Shown here piece after piece: positions 22,790 through 31,573 of a stretch of DNA of 49,181 bases; the stretch's first letter is position 1, and every line of letters starts with the position of its first letter. The DNA lies in contig JAUMUM010000018.1 of NCBI GenBank assembly GCA_030530685.1, forward strand, positions 1 through 49,181. The letters are read 5' to 3'. The stretch comes from Actinomycetaceae bacterium. Lineage in GTDB: Bacteria > Actinomycetota > Actinomycetes > Actinomycetales > Actinomycetaceae. Both the position numbers and the translations under genes were made by a program. A model generated the notes under the pieces. The model did no database searches, was not told the origin of the DNA, and saw only the letters and a program-made list of their open reading frames with translations.

Positions 22790-25541
22790 TGGTGAGGTAG
22801 CGCAGGGCGAACCAGCCGAGCGGAACCCTGCCCCAGAAGGTGAACAAGCGGTAGAGGATCGCCGTCGAGAACGCCACGGAGTAGGGCACGCCAGCCAGGG
22901 TGAGGCCGCCGGTGAGCGCGGCTTCGACGGGCCCGATACCGCCGGGGGAAGGGACGATGGAGCCCACCGAGTTCGAGACGAGGTAGGTCACCGCGAGTGT
23001 GACGATCGGCAGCGGATACCCGAAGGAGGCCAGGCAGCCGCCGAAGCAGGCCACGAAGGCGGCGATCTGGATGAACGAGCCGCCGAAGCCGTACAGGAGC
23101 CGGCGCGGGTGGGTGGCCAGCCAGACGAGCCGCGGCCAGACCTGGTCGACGGTCGGGCGCGCCTTCTCCACGATCCAGTGGCGCAGCGGCTTGATGAGGA
23201 AGGAGGCCGACAGGACCAGCAGCACCACCAGGATGCCCGCGAGCACCGAGCCGGACGGCAGGCTGAGGGGGCCGACCTCGTCGGTGGCGAGGCTGAGGAT
23301 GACGAGGAAGACGATCGTCGTGACGAACTGCGCGATCTGCACGAGCGAAACGGTGGCGACGGCGATGGGCGTTGGAATCCTGCGCTTTTGCAGGAACCGC
23401 AGGTTCAGGGCGGCCGGGCCGATGCCGGCAGGGGCCACGAGCGTGACCACCGACGCCGCGACCTGGACGAGCACCCCCGAGCGCAGGGGGAATTTCTCCG
23501 CCGTGTAGGCCTGGAGGGTGATGGCGGCGCCCAGGTACGTGCACAGTGCGACCCCGAAGGCGAAGATCATCCACGCGGGGTTGGCCTTGGCCATCGTTTC
23601 GCGCAGCTCGGTGAAGTTGACCGACCCGAGGAGAAGGTAGACGGCCACCACGCCGATGGTCACCGTGATGACGGTGCGTGGAGAGAAGCGGTAGATCTGG
23701 GTGGGCGTGACTTCGCCGGCCTCGGGCACGTGTTCGGTCAGCCGGTCGCGCAGCGCCTCGAGATCCCGCCTGTCGGAGAAGCGGTTGCGCGTGTGGAGGG
23801 GAATGATCGCCTTCTGCAGGACGGGCGCCAGCGAGACGACCTGGTCGGGCGGCAGGCAGCGATTGGCGGAGGCCACGGCGCGTTCGACGCCGACGGTCGT
23901 GGCCATCATTGCCATCGCCTGTGCCATGTCGATCCGCCGCTCCATTTCGGAGGCGGCAATGCGGCCGTTTCCCCAGTGGGAGAGCTCGATGTGCCCGTCG
24001 CGCAGTGCCGTGACGCCCGAGTGGACGTTGCCGTGCGACAGGCCGCGGCGGTGCGCGGCGCCCAGGATGTCCCAGACCTCGTCGAGGGCCGAGTCGGGAA
24101 TGTCCTCGCTGTCGATTTCGTCTAGGGCGCGGCTGCCGACCACGTGCACGAGCACCGCCACGGACCTGTCGGAGCCCGCCACGGTGATGTGCCGGTCGGG
24201 GGTCAGGCCGCAGGAGGTTGCCGCCAGTTCCATGAGGGTGAGGCGGTCGGCCGTCGCCTCGATCGTCGTTTCGGCGTGCTTGGCCGTGGTCGTCAGGACG
24301 ATGCGGCTCCACATGCTCGCGATGAGCCCAACGATCTGCTGGTCGGCGTCGAGCAGCATCGCGTGGTGCGCCTGCCCGTCGGCGTCGATGACGACGTAGT
24401 TGCGGGAGGCCTCGTCCCCGGTCGGCGGGTGGTAGCGCTCGATCGTCTCCTGCCGCACGAGCCTCGGGTCGACGTCGGGAGCGGGCGTGAGGTGGCCCGC
24501 CGAGGCCAGGGTCGACGTGTAGGGCAGGGCCTCCGGCTGCTGAGCGGCGGATGGCGCCGGCGCCGGCGCCTGGGCGGATAGCCCCCGCCCCGGCTCGGGC
24601 TCCTGCCCGGGAGGCCGGGCATCAGGCTGCGCGACGTCAGGTTGTGCGGCGGGCGCCTTCCCGGCGCGCTTGAGGATCTCGTGGATCTGCTCGACGCCGT
24701 ACCGGTCCACGTGCCCCAGCTCGCTGCGCGTGGCGGCCACCCACGCCTTGACGGGGGCGTCGTCGGAAAGGCCGTCGATGCGGACGATGAGCCGGGCGTC
24801 GACCCCCGCGCGCCGGATGAGCCGAACAAGGTCGATGCCGGACGTGTGGTTGGGAATGTCGCCGATGATGTAGCGGGCCAGGAGCCCGCACATGCTGCCG
24901 AGGAAGGCCGTGATGAGCGCGCCGGGCAGGGTCTGGTTGCCCCGCAGAACCGATAGCACGAGCACGACGGATAGGAGCGGCCAGCCCCACCGCGAGGTCG
25001 TCGTCTTCTTGCCGGAGGAAGCCACCGTCAGGATCGCGGAGATGATGGACACGTAAGGCAGCAGGCGTATGTACGACTGCTCTGCCAGCGAATCGGAGAG
25101 CTGGCCCGTCAGGGGCGAGAACGGGAAGTACTCCTCGAACAGCCACAGCAGGCTGAAGGCGATGACGATGGCGCTGGCCATCGCGGCACCCGCCGTCGCC
25201 AGCGTTCGCCACCGGCGATGCCAGGCGATGTCCACGAGCAGGACGAAGGGCAGGAAGAAGCCGATCAGGCCTTCCAGCACATTGACGGGCATGAAGACGA
25301 GGGTCTCCAAGATGTCGTTCGTGGCGGTGCGCACGTCGCGCGTGACGGCGAGCGTGGTCGACGAGGCATAGATTGCCAGTAGCATGACCGCGCCAATTGC
25401 GGTGAGCATCATGATTGCGGCAATGAGATCGCGCGGGTGACGATGCCAGCGGGTTTCCTCGTCGATGAGCACGGCCGTGCGGCGGGGTGCGGCACGGGGC
25501 GTGACGTGGCCGTCGAGGCCTTCGCGCTGGCTTGAGTTCAC
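22773..25541 (-). CDS. Pseudokinase fused to YbhN/LPG-synthase-type membrane domain
   Basis: Large 922-aa membrane protein. Residues about 38-260 hold six or so membrane helices. A cytoplasmic middle part (about 290-590) includes a Pro/Ala linker and a kinase-like fold with AHRRGLSHGNVHSG in place of the catalytic loop and SHWGNGRIA where DFG would be, so the magnesium-binding Asp is absent. From about 620 the sequence matches the lysylphosphatidylglycerol-synthase/YbhN transmembrane family (PF03706): LGAAITLQAYTAEKFPLRSG, LVAPAGIGPAALNLRFLQK and VGSIVPSPGGIGPVEAAL. MprF-like proteins of this family flip or modify lipids; no aminoacyl-transferase domain is present. GTG at 25541 is 6 nt after TAAACT, so leaderless. 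Lies between two surface-protein genes. Confidence 0.78.
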   Translation of the reverse strand: MNSSQREGLDGHVTPRAAPRRTAVLIDEETRWHRHPRDLIAAIMMLTAIGAVMLLAIYASSTTLAVTRDVRTATNDILETLVFMPVNVLEGLIGFFLPFVLLVDIAWHRRWRTLATAGAAMASAIVIAFSLLWLFEEYFPFSPLTGQLSDSLAEQSYIRLLPYVSIISAILTVASSGKKTTTSRWGWPLLSVVLVLSVLRGNQTLPGALITAFLGSMCGLLARYIIGDIPNHTSGIDLVRLIRRAGVDARLIVRIDGLSDDAPVKAWVAATRSELGHVDRYGVEQIHEILKRAGKAPAAQPDVAQPDARPPGQEPEPGRGLSAQAPAPAPSAAQQPEALPYTSTLASAGHLTPAPDVDPRLVRQETIERYHPPTGDEASRNYVVIDADGQAHHAMLLDADQQIVGLIASMWSRIVLTTTAKHAETTIEATADRLTLMELAATSCGLTPDRHITVAGSDRSVAVLVHVVGSRALDEIDSEDIPDSALDEVWDILGAAHRRGLSHGNVHSGVTALRDGHIELSHWGNGRIAASEMERRIDMAQAMAMMATTVGVERAVASANRCLPPDQVVSLAPVLQKAIIPLHTRNRFSDRRDLEALRDRLTEHVPEAGEVTPTQIYRFSPRTVITVTIGVVAVYLLLGSVNFTELRETMAKANPAWMIFAFGVALCTYLGAAITLQAYTAEKFPLRSGVLVQVAASVVTLVAPAGIGPAALNLRFLQKRRIPTPIAVATVSLVQIAQFVTTIVFLVILSLATDEVGPLSLPSGSVLAGILVVLLVLSASFLIKPLRHWIVEKARPTVDQVWPRLVWLATHPRRLLYGFGGSFIQIAAFVACFGGCLASFGYPLPIVTLAVTYLVSNSVGSIVPSPGGIGPVEAALTGGLTLAGVPYSVAFSTAILYRLFTFWGRVPLGWFALRYLTKHEVI

Positions 25542-25547
25542 ATGTGC

Positions 25548-25553
25548 AGTTTA
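25548..25553 (-). promoter_or_regulatory. -10 hexamer for leaderless pseudokinase gene
   Basis: TAAACT on the minus strand, 6-nt spacer GCACAT, then GTG AAC. The ATG overlapping the spacer would stop at once (ATGTGA), which leaves the GTG. Same 18-nt block as at the DUF2079 gene. Confidence 0.55.
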
Positions 25554-25945
25554 CGGGGTGAGGTGTGGTGCGTCGTCCGTCGACGTGGTGATGATCTCCC
25601 CTACGGTCGGTCGGTATGGGCGGGCAGTCGTGTGGCCCGCGCGGGCGCGAGGCCGGCAGGGGCGCGTTTTTCGGCGCTCACCGTGCCATCTGCCGCACGC
25701 GATTGGTCGGGTCGCCAATGTGTGGCATCCCGCAAAGCTGGTCTCGTCCTGAGGGAGGGCGAGTCTCCCGCGCTGGCCTTGCCGAAGGGCCGACGGATAG
25801 GTCGAGGCGCCGGCCCGCCCGTTCCTGGCACCGGCCTGCCTGTTCGAGGCGCCGATCTGCTTGCGGCGCCGGCCCGCCTGCGGCGCCAGGCTGCCTTGGA
25901 GTAGACCTGCCCGAACCCGCCCGCGGCGCCGGGCTGCCTGGCCCC
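25554..25945. repeat. Gene-free spacer with GGCGCCGGCCCGCCTG repeats
   Basis: A 392-bp spacer. From about 25802 to 25930 a degenerate unit GGCGCCGGCCCGCCTG recurs about six times at 17-25 bp spacing. Nothing coding was recognised, and no clear terminator for the surface-protein gene to its right on the minus strand. Confidence 0.45.
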
Positions 25946-28336
25946 TTACTCGAAGTAGCGGCGCAGAACGAGCGCGCTGCCGAGCAGGCCGAGGATGATG
26001 GCGCTGATGACGCCGGCGCTCATGCCCATGCCGGTGCTCAGGATCCGCCCGTCGTTGGCCTTGGAGCGAACCGTCGGCAGGGGCTTGAGATCGAGTTCGA
26101 TGTCGTCGGAGTCCGCGCCGCGCGAGCCGCGGCGGTTTGCGTCGTCCGAGAACGGGAAGTCTTCGGTACGCAGAAGGAAATCCTCCTCGCTCTCAACGCC
26201 GAGCGCTTCGAGCGGGCTGAGTTCGCTGGCCTGCGTGTCGGCCGACTCGCTTGGGGCAGCCGCGTCGACGGAGGAGCTCGGCTCGCTCGTCGGTGAGTCG
26301 GCAGCCGAATCGTTCGACGTGGAAACATCCGCGGGCTGCGGGTTCACGTCGCCGGAGCCGCCATCGGAGGAGTCGAGTGGCGCGTTTGCCCCAGGGTTCT
26401 CCGGGGAGCCGCCACCGGAGTCCGGGTCGTCCGGTGTGTTCGACCCGGGGTTCTGCGAGCCGTCCGGCGAGAGCTTGATTCGATCGTCGTCGTCGGACGA
26501 GGGTTGGTCGGACGGTGCGGGTGTCTCGTCCGACGGACTGTAGGGGATGCGATCGTCGTCGGTGGCAGGCGGCGTCGTAGCCTGGGCGTCGTCGGGCGTT
26601 TCGTCCTCGGTCGGGGTGGTGTCGCCAGGCGTCTCGGTACCGCCAGGTGTCTCGGTGCCGGGGGCACCGCCGTTGCCTTCGTCGGGGTTCTCGCTTTCGC
26701 GCGGGTTCTCGGCGGCCGGCGTCTGCTCCTGGGTGGTGGCGTCCTCTTCGGGCGCCGGCACCTGGCTCGGCTCGGAGACGGGGGCCTGCGTCGTCGGGAC
26801 GGGGTCCGGCTCGGTCTGCTCCGTCGCTACTGGTTCCTGGGAGGAAGAAACCTGCGCGGAGATCGTCACGCTCGTCGTCACCTCGCTGGTGATGGTCAGT
26901 TTCGAGGTGGTGCGCTGCGCGATGCTGAACTCCAGGTGTTGCGAACTCACCTGACTCGACGCGCGCGAGCCATCGATCGCCAGCCGCACCTGTGTGCCCG
27001 CCGGGAAGGTTGCCGGGAAGCTGATCTTCTGACCCACCGCGACGTCGATGGTGGCAACGCCGCCGGTACGGCTCTTGGCGACGGAACCCGGCGCCTGCCA
27101 GCCGGGATAGCTTTCGACCGTCGCCCCGCCGGGAAGCGCATACTCCACCGTGACGGGAACAATGGTCCCGCTCGGGAGGGATTGCGTCTGCTGACTGACG
27201 AACCCGCCGATCTCGAAACTTCCGAAGCCCGACTGGAGCGAGACTGTGGAGGCGAAGGGGCGCGTGTAGGCGCGCGAGGCGCTGGCCGTGACTGAGGTGC
27301 CGTCGATGCTGGCGCTGCTCGTGTACTCGAAGTCCGGTGTGACGGCCGCGTTGTCAAGCGTCGCGGCGTAGTTCAGCGAGTAGTTCGTGCCGGCAGCCCA
27401 CGGCCCGGTCACCGTCAGCTTCGCCTGGCCGCCCTCGTAGGCCACGCTCAGGTCGAAGTCGCCGTGTTCCTTCGTGTGATCACGACCGCTGGAATCGGTC
27501 AGGAGGATGCGTTCGTCATTGTCGGGGTCCTGCGCCGAGTTCGTCTGCGTGAGGACCCAGGCGCCATCGCTCGTGGAGAAGCTCTGCCCGGCGCCGAGTT
27601 GGCCGGTGATGGCCAGAGTGGACTTCGTCGTTCCATCCAGGGGCAGAGAGCCGCCCGATGCGGCCAGAGCTTGCGAGACGTAGTCCGATCCGAAGTTGAT
27701 GGTCCACGGAACCACCTGGCTCGACGAGGACAGAGTGCCGCTGGCCATGCTGAAGTTCAGGGGTTCGTAGCTGACCTGCGGCTTGGACTGGATGCTTCCG
27801 CTTGGGAACTGGGCATTGACCTTCTTCCCATTGACGACGAGTTGCCCGGTGCTGGACTGCGTGGCTTGCGTGGCGCGGAGCAGAACCTTGATCGTGCCCG
27901 TGGGGTTGGCAAAGCCCTGCGAGCGGATGTCGTCGATGCCCTGGTCGAAGGTGCAGTTGAAGGCGTGCTCGGCGAAACGGCAGTCGCCGACGCGCGTGCT
28001 TGCACCGTTGTGCGTGAAGGTGAACTGTTCGGAGTGAGAGGATTCGAGGTTGCTCAAGTAGCTCGGGAGCTTGACCGATATGCGATCGCCGGAGGTCGGT
28101 TGCTCGCTGGCCCAGTCGAAGGTCAGGGCGACGACATCGCCCTCGTGGATCTCGCCATCGAGTCCGTTGCCGTTATCGTCCGTCTTGTGCAGCTGCGCAT
28201 TTGAGACCGTGACGACGGCACTATCTGCGGCGTTCGCAGCCGGCATGACGAATGCTGCGAACGCTGTTGCCAGGGCGACGATGGCGCCCACAATCCTCGT
28301 TTTGGTGCCCATCAGTGTGCGTGATGAATGGGCCAT
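25946..28336 (-). CDS. Adhesin-like surface protein with PEST-rich stalk, no sorting motif
   Basis: Surface protein of 796 aa, paralogous to the one at 20815. Signal peptide about 1-37 (IVGAIVALATAFAAFVMPA then ANAADS). Two adhesin-type beta domains follow with matching landmarks (GDVVALTFDWAS, LPSYLSNLESSHSE, CTFDQGIDDI, GDFDLSVAYEGG). A Pro/Glu/Ser/Thr stalk covers about 510-700 and includes duplicated DDDRIPYSP and DDDRIKLSP. The C-terminus is one membrane helix (SAGVISAIILGLLGSALVL) and the tail RRYFE, without an LPxTG- or LAxTG-like motif, so it is probably held by the membrane helix alone. ATG at 28336 has GAAGGAG at ideal spacing, preferred over starts at 28354 and 28408. Ligand unknown. 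Confidence 0.8.
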   Translation of the reverse strand: MAHSSRTLMGTKTRIVGAIVALATAFAAFVMPAANAADSAVVTVSNAQLHKTDDNGNGLDGEIHEGDVVALTFDWASEQPTSGDRISVKLPSYLSNLESSHSEQFTFTHNGASTRVGDCRFAEHAFNCTFDQGIDDIRSQGFANPTGTIKVLLRATQATQSSTGQLVVNGKKVNAQFPSGSIQSKPQVSYEPLNFSMASGTLSSSSQVVPWTINFGSDYVSQALAASGGSLPLDGTTKSTLAITGQLGAGQSFSTSDGAWVLTQTNSAQDPDNDERILLTDSSGRDHTKEHGDFDLSVAYEGGQAKLTVTGPWAAGTNYSLNYAATLDNAAVTPDFEYTSSASIDGTSVTASASRAYTRPFASTVSLQSGFGSFEIGGFVSQQTQSLPSGTIVPVTVEYALPGGATVESYPGWQAPGSVAKSRTGGVATIDVAVGQKISFPATFPAGTQVRLAIDGSRASSQVSSQHLEFSIAQRTTSKLTITSEVTTSVTISAQVSSSQEPVATEQTEPDPVPTTQAPVSEPSQVPAPEEDATTQEQTPAAENPRESENPDEGNGGAPGTETPGGTETPGDTTPTEDETPDDAQATTPPATDDDRIPYSPSDETPAPSDQPSSDDDDRIKLSPDGSQNPGSNTPDDPDSGGGSPENPGANAPLDSSDGGSGDVNPQPADVSTSNDSAADSPTSEPSSSVDAAAPSESADTQASELSPLEALGVESEEDFLLRTEDFPFSDDANRRGSRGADSDDIELDLKPLPTVRSKANDGRILSTGMGMSAGVISAIILGLLGSALVLRRYFE

Positions 28337-28385
28337 ATCGACTCCTTCTGTCATGCCTGCGCTAGCCGCGTAGAGACTGTGCGCA

Positions 28386-28408
28386 ACAGTGACAAAATAC
28401 CGTGACAA
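28386..28408. promoter_or_regulatory. Two GTGACAA direct repeats before surface-protein gene
   Basis: ACAGTGACAA (28386-28395) and ACCGTGACAA (28399-28408) are direct repeats with a 13-bp period, 50-72 bp upstream of the ATG at 28336. Tandem half-sites of this kind are typical for OmpR-type response regulators such as MtrA; binding is inferred. Confidence 0.3.
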
Positions 28409-28525
28409 CCGAAGCTGCCAAACGTCCCTTGAGGGATGCCCGTCTGGGAGGGGAGGACATCCTTCCGCCTGGAGCGCTTCGGCGACCTGGTATCCGTAGA
28501 CAGATCTTACTCCCTCCCGCTCGTT

Positions 28526-31030
28526 TTAGGCAGCGCGAAGCCGCAGGGAATTGGCAACGACGATGACGGAGGAGCTGGCCATGGCCGCCGCCGCCAGGCC
28601 CGGAACGACGGTTCCTGCCACGGCCAGAGGAATGGCTACGATGTTATATCCGAAGGCCCAGGCGAGATTTTCCTTGATGATTCGCAGCGTCCGGGAGAAG
28701 ACGCGAAGGGCCGAGCTTATCGCTGTTACATTGGAGTTGACGATCGTCACGTCGGAGGCCGCCTTGGCCACGTCTGTGCCCGATCCCATTGCAATGGACA
28801 GGTCGGCGGCGGCCAGGGCGGCGGCGTCGTTGACGCCATCGCCGGCCATTGCGACCCTGCGTCCGGAGTCGTGGAGCTGGCGGACGATGGCGAGCTTGCC
28901 CTGTGGCAGGACTCCCGCGAAGACGGTGTCGATGCCGGCCCGGGCGGCTATGGCGCGGGCGGCGGCCTCGTTGTCGCCCGTGACGAGGATGGGCTCCAGT
29001 CCCATGTCCTTGAGTTCGGCGACGGCCCGTGGGGCCTGTGGGCGCAGGGCGTCACCGACGGCGATGGTGCCCACGATCCGGCCGGCTTCGGCGACGGCCA
29101 CGATGCTCGCTCCCGCTTCCGCCGTGGTGGTGGAGTCCGGCGCCTTGGTGCCCATCGCCGCGTCGCCCGATGCCTTGGTGCCCATCGCAACGTCGCCCAT
29201 CGCCGCGTCCCGGTCGTCGGCCTCGTCATCCGTCGCCACGCCCAGCGACCGCAGCCACTGGAGCGTGCCCGCGTGGACGGGGCCCGCCGCGGTCCGGCCG
29301 GAGATCCCCCTGCCCGGGACGGCGGCGATGTCGAACACGTCGGCGCCGGTCACGCCGCGCTCGGCCGCGTAGGCGACGATCGCCCGGGCGATGGGGTGCT
29401 CCGAGCCGCGTTCGAGCCCGGCGGTCAGGGACAGGAGGCGGCCTGCGTCGTCGGTGGAGATGGACGTGACCGTCATGGTGCCGGACGTGATCGTGCCCGT
29501 CTTGTCGAGGACGATCGTGTCCAGGTTCTGGGCGACTTCGAGCACCTCCGGGCCCTTGAGGAGGGCGCCGAGCCGGGAGGCGCGCCCTGAGCCCACGAGT
29601 AGCGCCGTGGGCGTGGCCAGGCCGAGCGCGCACGGACATGCCACGACGAGCACGGCGATCGCGCACGTCAGGGCCATCTCGAGCGGGTTGCCAAAGGCCA
29701 GGCGCAGGGCGAAGGTCGCCAGCGCGATGGCGACGACGGCGGGGACGAAGACGGCCGAGATGCGATCGGCCAGGCGCTGGACGGGCGCCTTGCCGGTCTG
29801 TGCCTCGGCCAGGAGGCGGCCCATCTGCGCGAGCGTCGTCTCCTCGCCCACGCGCGTCGCCCTGACGGTCAGCACGCCGTTGGCGTTAATGGTGGCGCCC
29901 GTGACGGCGTCGCCCGGCCGGACCTCGACGGGCAGGGACTCGCCGGTCAGCAGCGAGGCGTCGACGGCGGAGGCCCCGTCCAGGACGACGCCGTCCGTGG
30001 CGATCTTTTCCCCGGGCCGCACGAGGAACTCGTCGCCGACGGCGATCTCGTCGGCCCCCACGACCTCCTCGACGACGCGGCCGTCCGCGCGGCGGGTGCG
30101 CGTGGCGCGCTGCGCTCCCAGCGACAGGAGGGAGCGCAGGGCGTCGCCGGCCGAGCGGCGCGATCGGGCCTCCAGCCATCGCCCGAGGAGCAGGAAGGTG
30201 ACGATCATGGCGGCCGTCTCGAAGTAGAGGTGTGGCGCCGAGGTGTGGGCCAGCCCGTGGATGCCCGTCATGTGCATGGTGTAGCCGGCCGCGCCCGCGC
30301 CGCCGAAGAGGAGCGTCCACAGGCTCCAGCCCATTGAGGCCAGCACGCCGAGCGAGACGAGCGTGTCCATGGTGGTCGAGCCGTGGCGGGCGGCGCGGGC
30401 GGCCGCACGGTGGAAGGGCCAGCCGCACCAGAAGGCCACGGGCAGCGACAGCGCGGCGGCGATCCACTGCCAGGCAGGCAGCTGCCACGCGGGCACCATG
30501 GACACGGCGACGATCGGCGCGGAAAGCGCCAGGCTGACCCAGAAGCGGCGGCGCAGGTCGGCGACGCGGGCGGCGGCCGCTCGGGAGGCGAGGCGCTCGG
30601 CCTCGCCGGGGTCGACGGCGGAGGAAATCGCGCGTGCCCCGTCGGTGCCGAGGTCAACGCGCCGGAGCACGCTCGCCCCGTAGCCGGCCTTGACGACGAC
30701 GTCGACGAGGGTCGAATCCTCCAGTTGCGCGCCGGGGCCGGTGAGTTCGACGCGCGCCCGCTCGGTCGCGAGGTTGACGACGGCGCTCACGCCCTGGAGC
30801 TTGTTGAGCTTCTTCTCAACGCGGGCGACGCACGCCGCGCACGTCATCCCGGTGACGGCGAGCTCGACCTGGGCCTGTGGCTCGGCCGTGGCTGTCGCCG
30901 TGCGGTCACCGGTGGTCTCCTGGCGCTCGGCCGTGGCGAACCCGACCCCGGCCTGGGGTTCGCCGGCGGTCGAGGCCTGAGAGTCGCCTTCGGTTCCGGT
31001 CCGCCGGTCGCCGTCCTGACTGTTCGACAA
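28526..31030 (-). CDS. copA: Copper-translocating P1B-type ATPase
   Basis: Membrane ATPase exporting Cu+ (CopA type), about 834 aa. After a hydrophilic N-terminus comes one heavy-metal-associated domain with [17 protein letters not shown]. The membrane metal site is [14 protein letters not shown]; the phosphorylation site is DKTGTITSG, with [20 protein letters not shown] and [12 protein letters not shown] large His-free loop with the repeated DAAMG(D/T) unit lies between actuator and ATP domains (about residues 595-620). The start is uncertain: TTG at 31030 follows the copZ stop by 17 nt and is my choice; the frame stays open to 31153 inside copZ. Coupled to copZ upstream. Confidence 0.92.
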   Translation of the reverse strand: MSNSQDGDRRTGTEGDSQASTAGEPQAGVGFATAERQETTGDRTATATAEPQAQVELAVTGMTCAACVARVEKKLNKLQGVSAVVNLATERARVELTGPGAQLEDSTLVDVVVKAGYGASVLRRVDLGTDGARAISSAVDPGEAERLASRAAAARVADLRRRFWVSLALSAPIVAVSMVPAWQLPAWQWIAAALSLPVAFWCGWPFHRAAARAARHGSTTMDTLVSLGVLASMGWSLWTLLFGGAGAAGYTMHMTGIHGLAHTSAPHLYFETAAMIVTFLLLGRWLEARSRRSAGDALRSLLSLGAQRATRTRRADGRVVEEVVGADEIAVGDEFLVRPGEKIATDGVVLDGASAVDASLLTGESLPVEVRPGDAVTGATINANGVLTVRATRVGEETTLAQMGRLLAEAQTGKAPVQRLADRISAVFVPAVVAIALATFALRLAFGNPLEMALTCAIAVLVVACPCALGLATPTALLVGSGRASRLGALLKGPEVLEVAQNLDTIVLDKTGTITSGTMTVTSISTDDAGRLLSLTAGLERGSEHPIARAIVAYAAERGVTGADVFDIAAVPGRGISGRTAAGPVHAGTLQWLRSLGVATDDEADDRDAAMGDVAMGTKASGDAAMGTKAPDSTTTAEAGASIVAVAEAGRIVGTIAVGDALRPQAPRAVAELKDMGLEPILVTGDNEAAARAIAARAGIDTVFAGVLPQGKLAIVRQLHDSGRRVAMAGDGVNDAAALAAADLSIAMGSGTDVAKAASDVTIVNSNVTAISSALRVFSRTLRIIKENLAWAFGYNIVAIPLAVAGTVVPGLAAAAMASSSVIVVANSLRLRAA

Positions 31031-31046
31031 GTTACCGCCCGTCGGC

Positions 31047-31283
31047 TCAGCGGACGACCGACTGGAGCTCGTAGTCGCCCGCCTCGTCGATGGCCTGGCG
31101 CAGGACGGCGTCGTCGATGTCCTCGTTGGTGTAGACGAGCACCTTGGAGACACCGTCCTTGACGAGGGTGACGGAGACGTTAACGACGGGATCGAGCTCC
31201 TCGAGTTCCTCCGTGACGTGGGAAACGCAGTGCGCGCACGTCAGTCCGGTGACGCCGAGTTCAATGGTGCGGTCGAATGCCAT
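31047..31283 (-). CDS. copZ: CopZ-like copper chaperone
   Basis: A 78-aa heavy-metal-associated (HMA) protein, ferredoxin-like fold, with the metal-binding loop [11 protein letters not shown] (CxxC). It would bind Cu+ in the cytoplasm and hand it to the ATPase encoded immediately downstream. The ATG has AAGGAG at 8 nt. The remainder ([20 protein letters not shown]) follows the usual beta-alpha-beta pattern. No copper-responsive regulator (CsoR or CueR type) is next to the pair. Confidence 0.92.
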   Translation of the reverse strand: MAFDRTIELGVTGLTCAHCVSHVTEELEELDPVVNVSVTLVKDGVSKVLVYTNEDIDDAVLRQAIDEAGDYELQSVVR

Positions 31284-31573
31284 GTCTCAACTCCTTAGGT
31301 GGTGGCATTGACTGGATTGTGGCTTTGCGACGGTCGTGAACCCATCGGGCCACGTGAACCCGTCGGGCCACTGGCGAGCCCTCAGGGCCCACGATGGCGA
31401 TAACGTGCGAGGGCGTTAGATAATTCCGGCCGCCGGTCTGTCCGGTTGCCCGGCGCTGGGAGTCATGCTGCTCGGCTGTCGGGAGCAGGCAGCCGGGAAC
31501 ACGCAGCCGGGAGTCTGGCCGCTCGGTTGCCGGGCCCGGCTCCCTGGTTGCCCAGGAGGAAAGCGCCGGCCGC

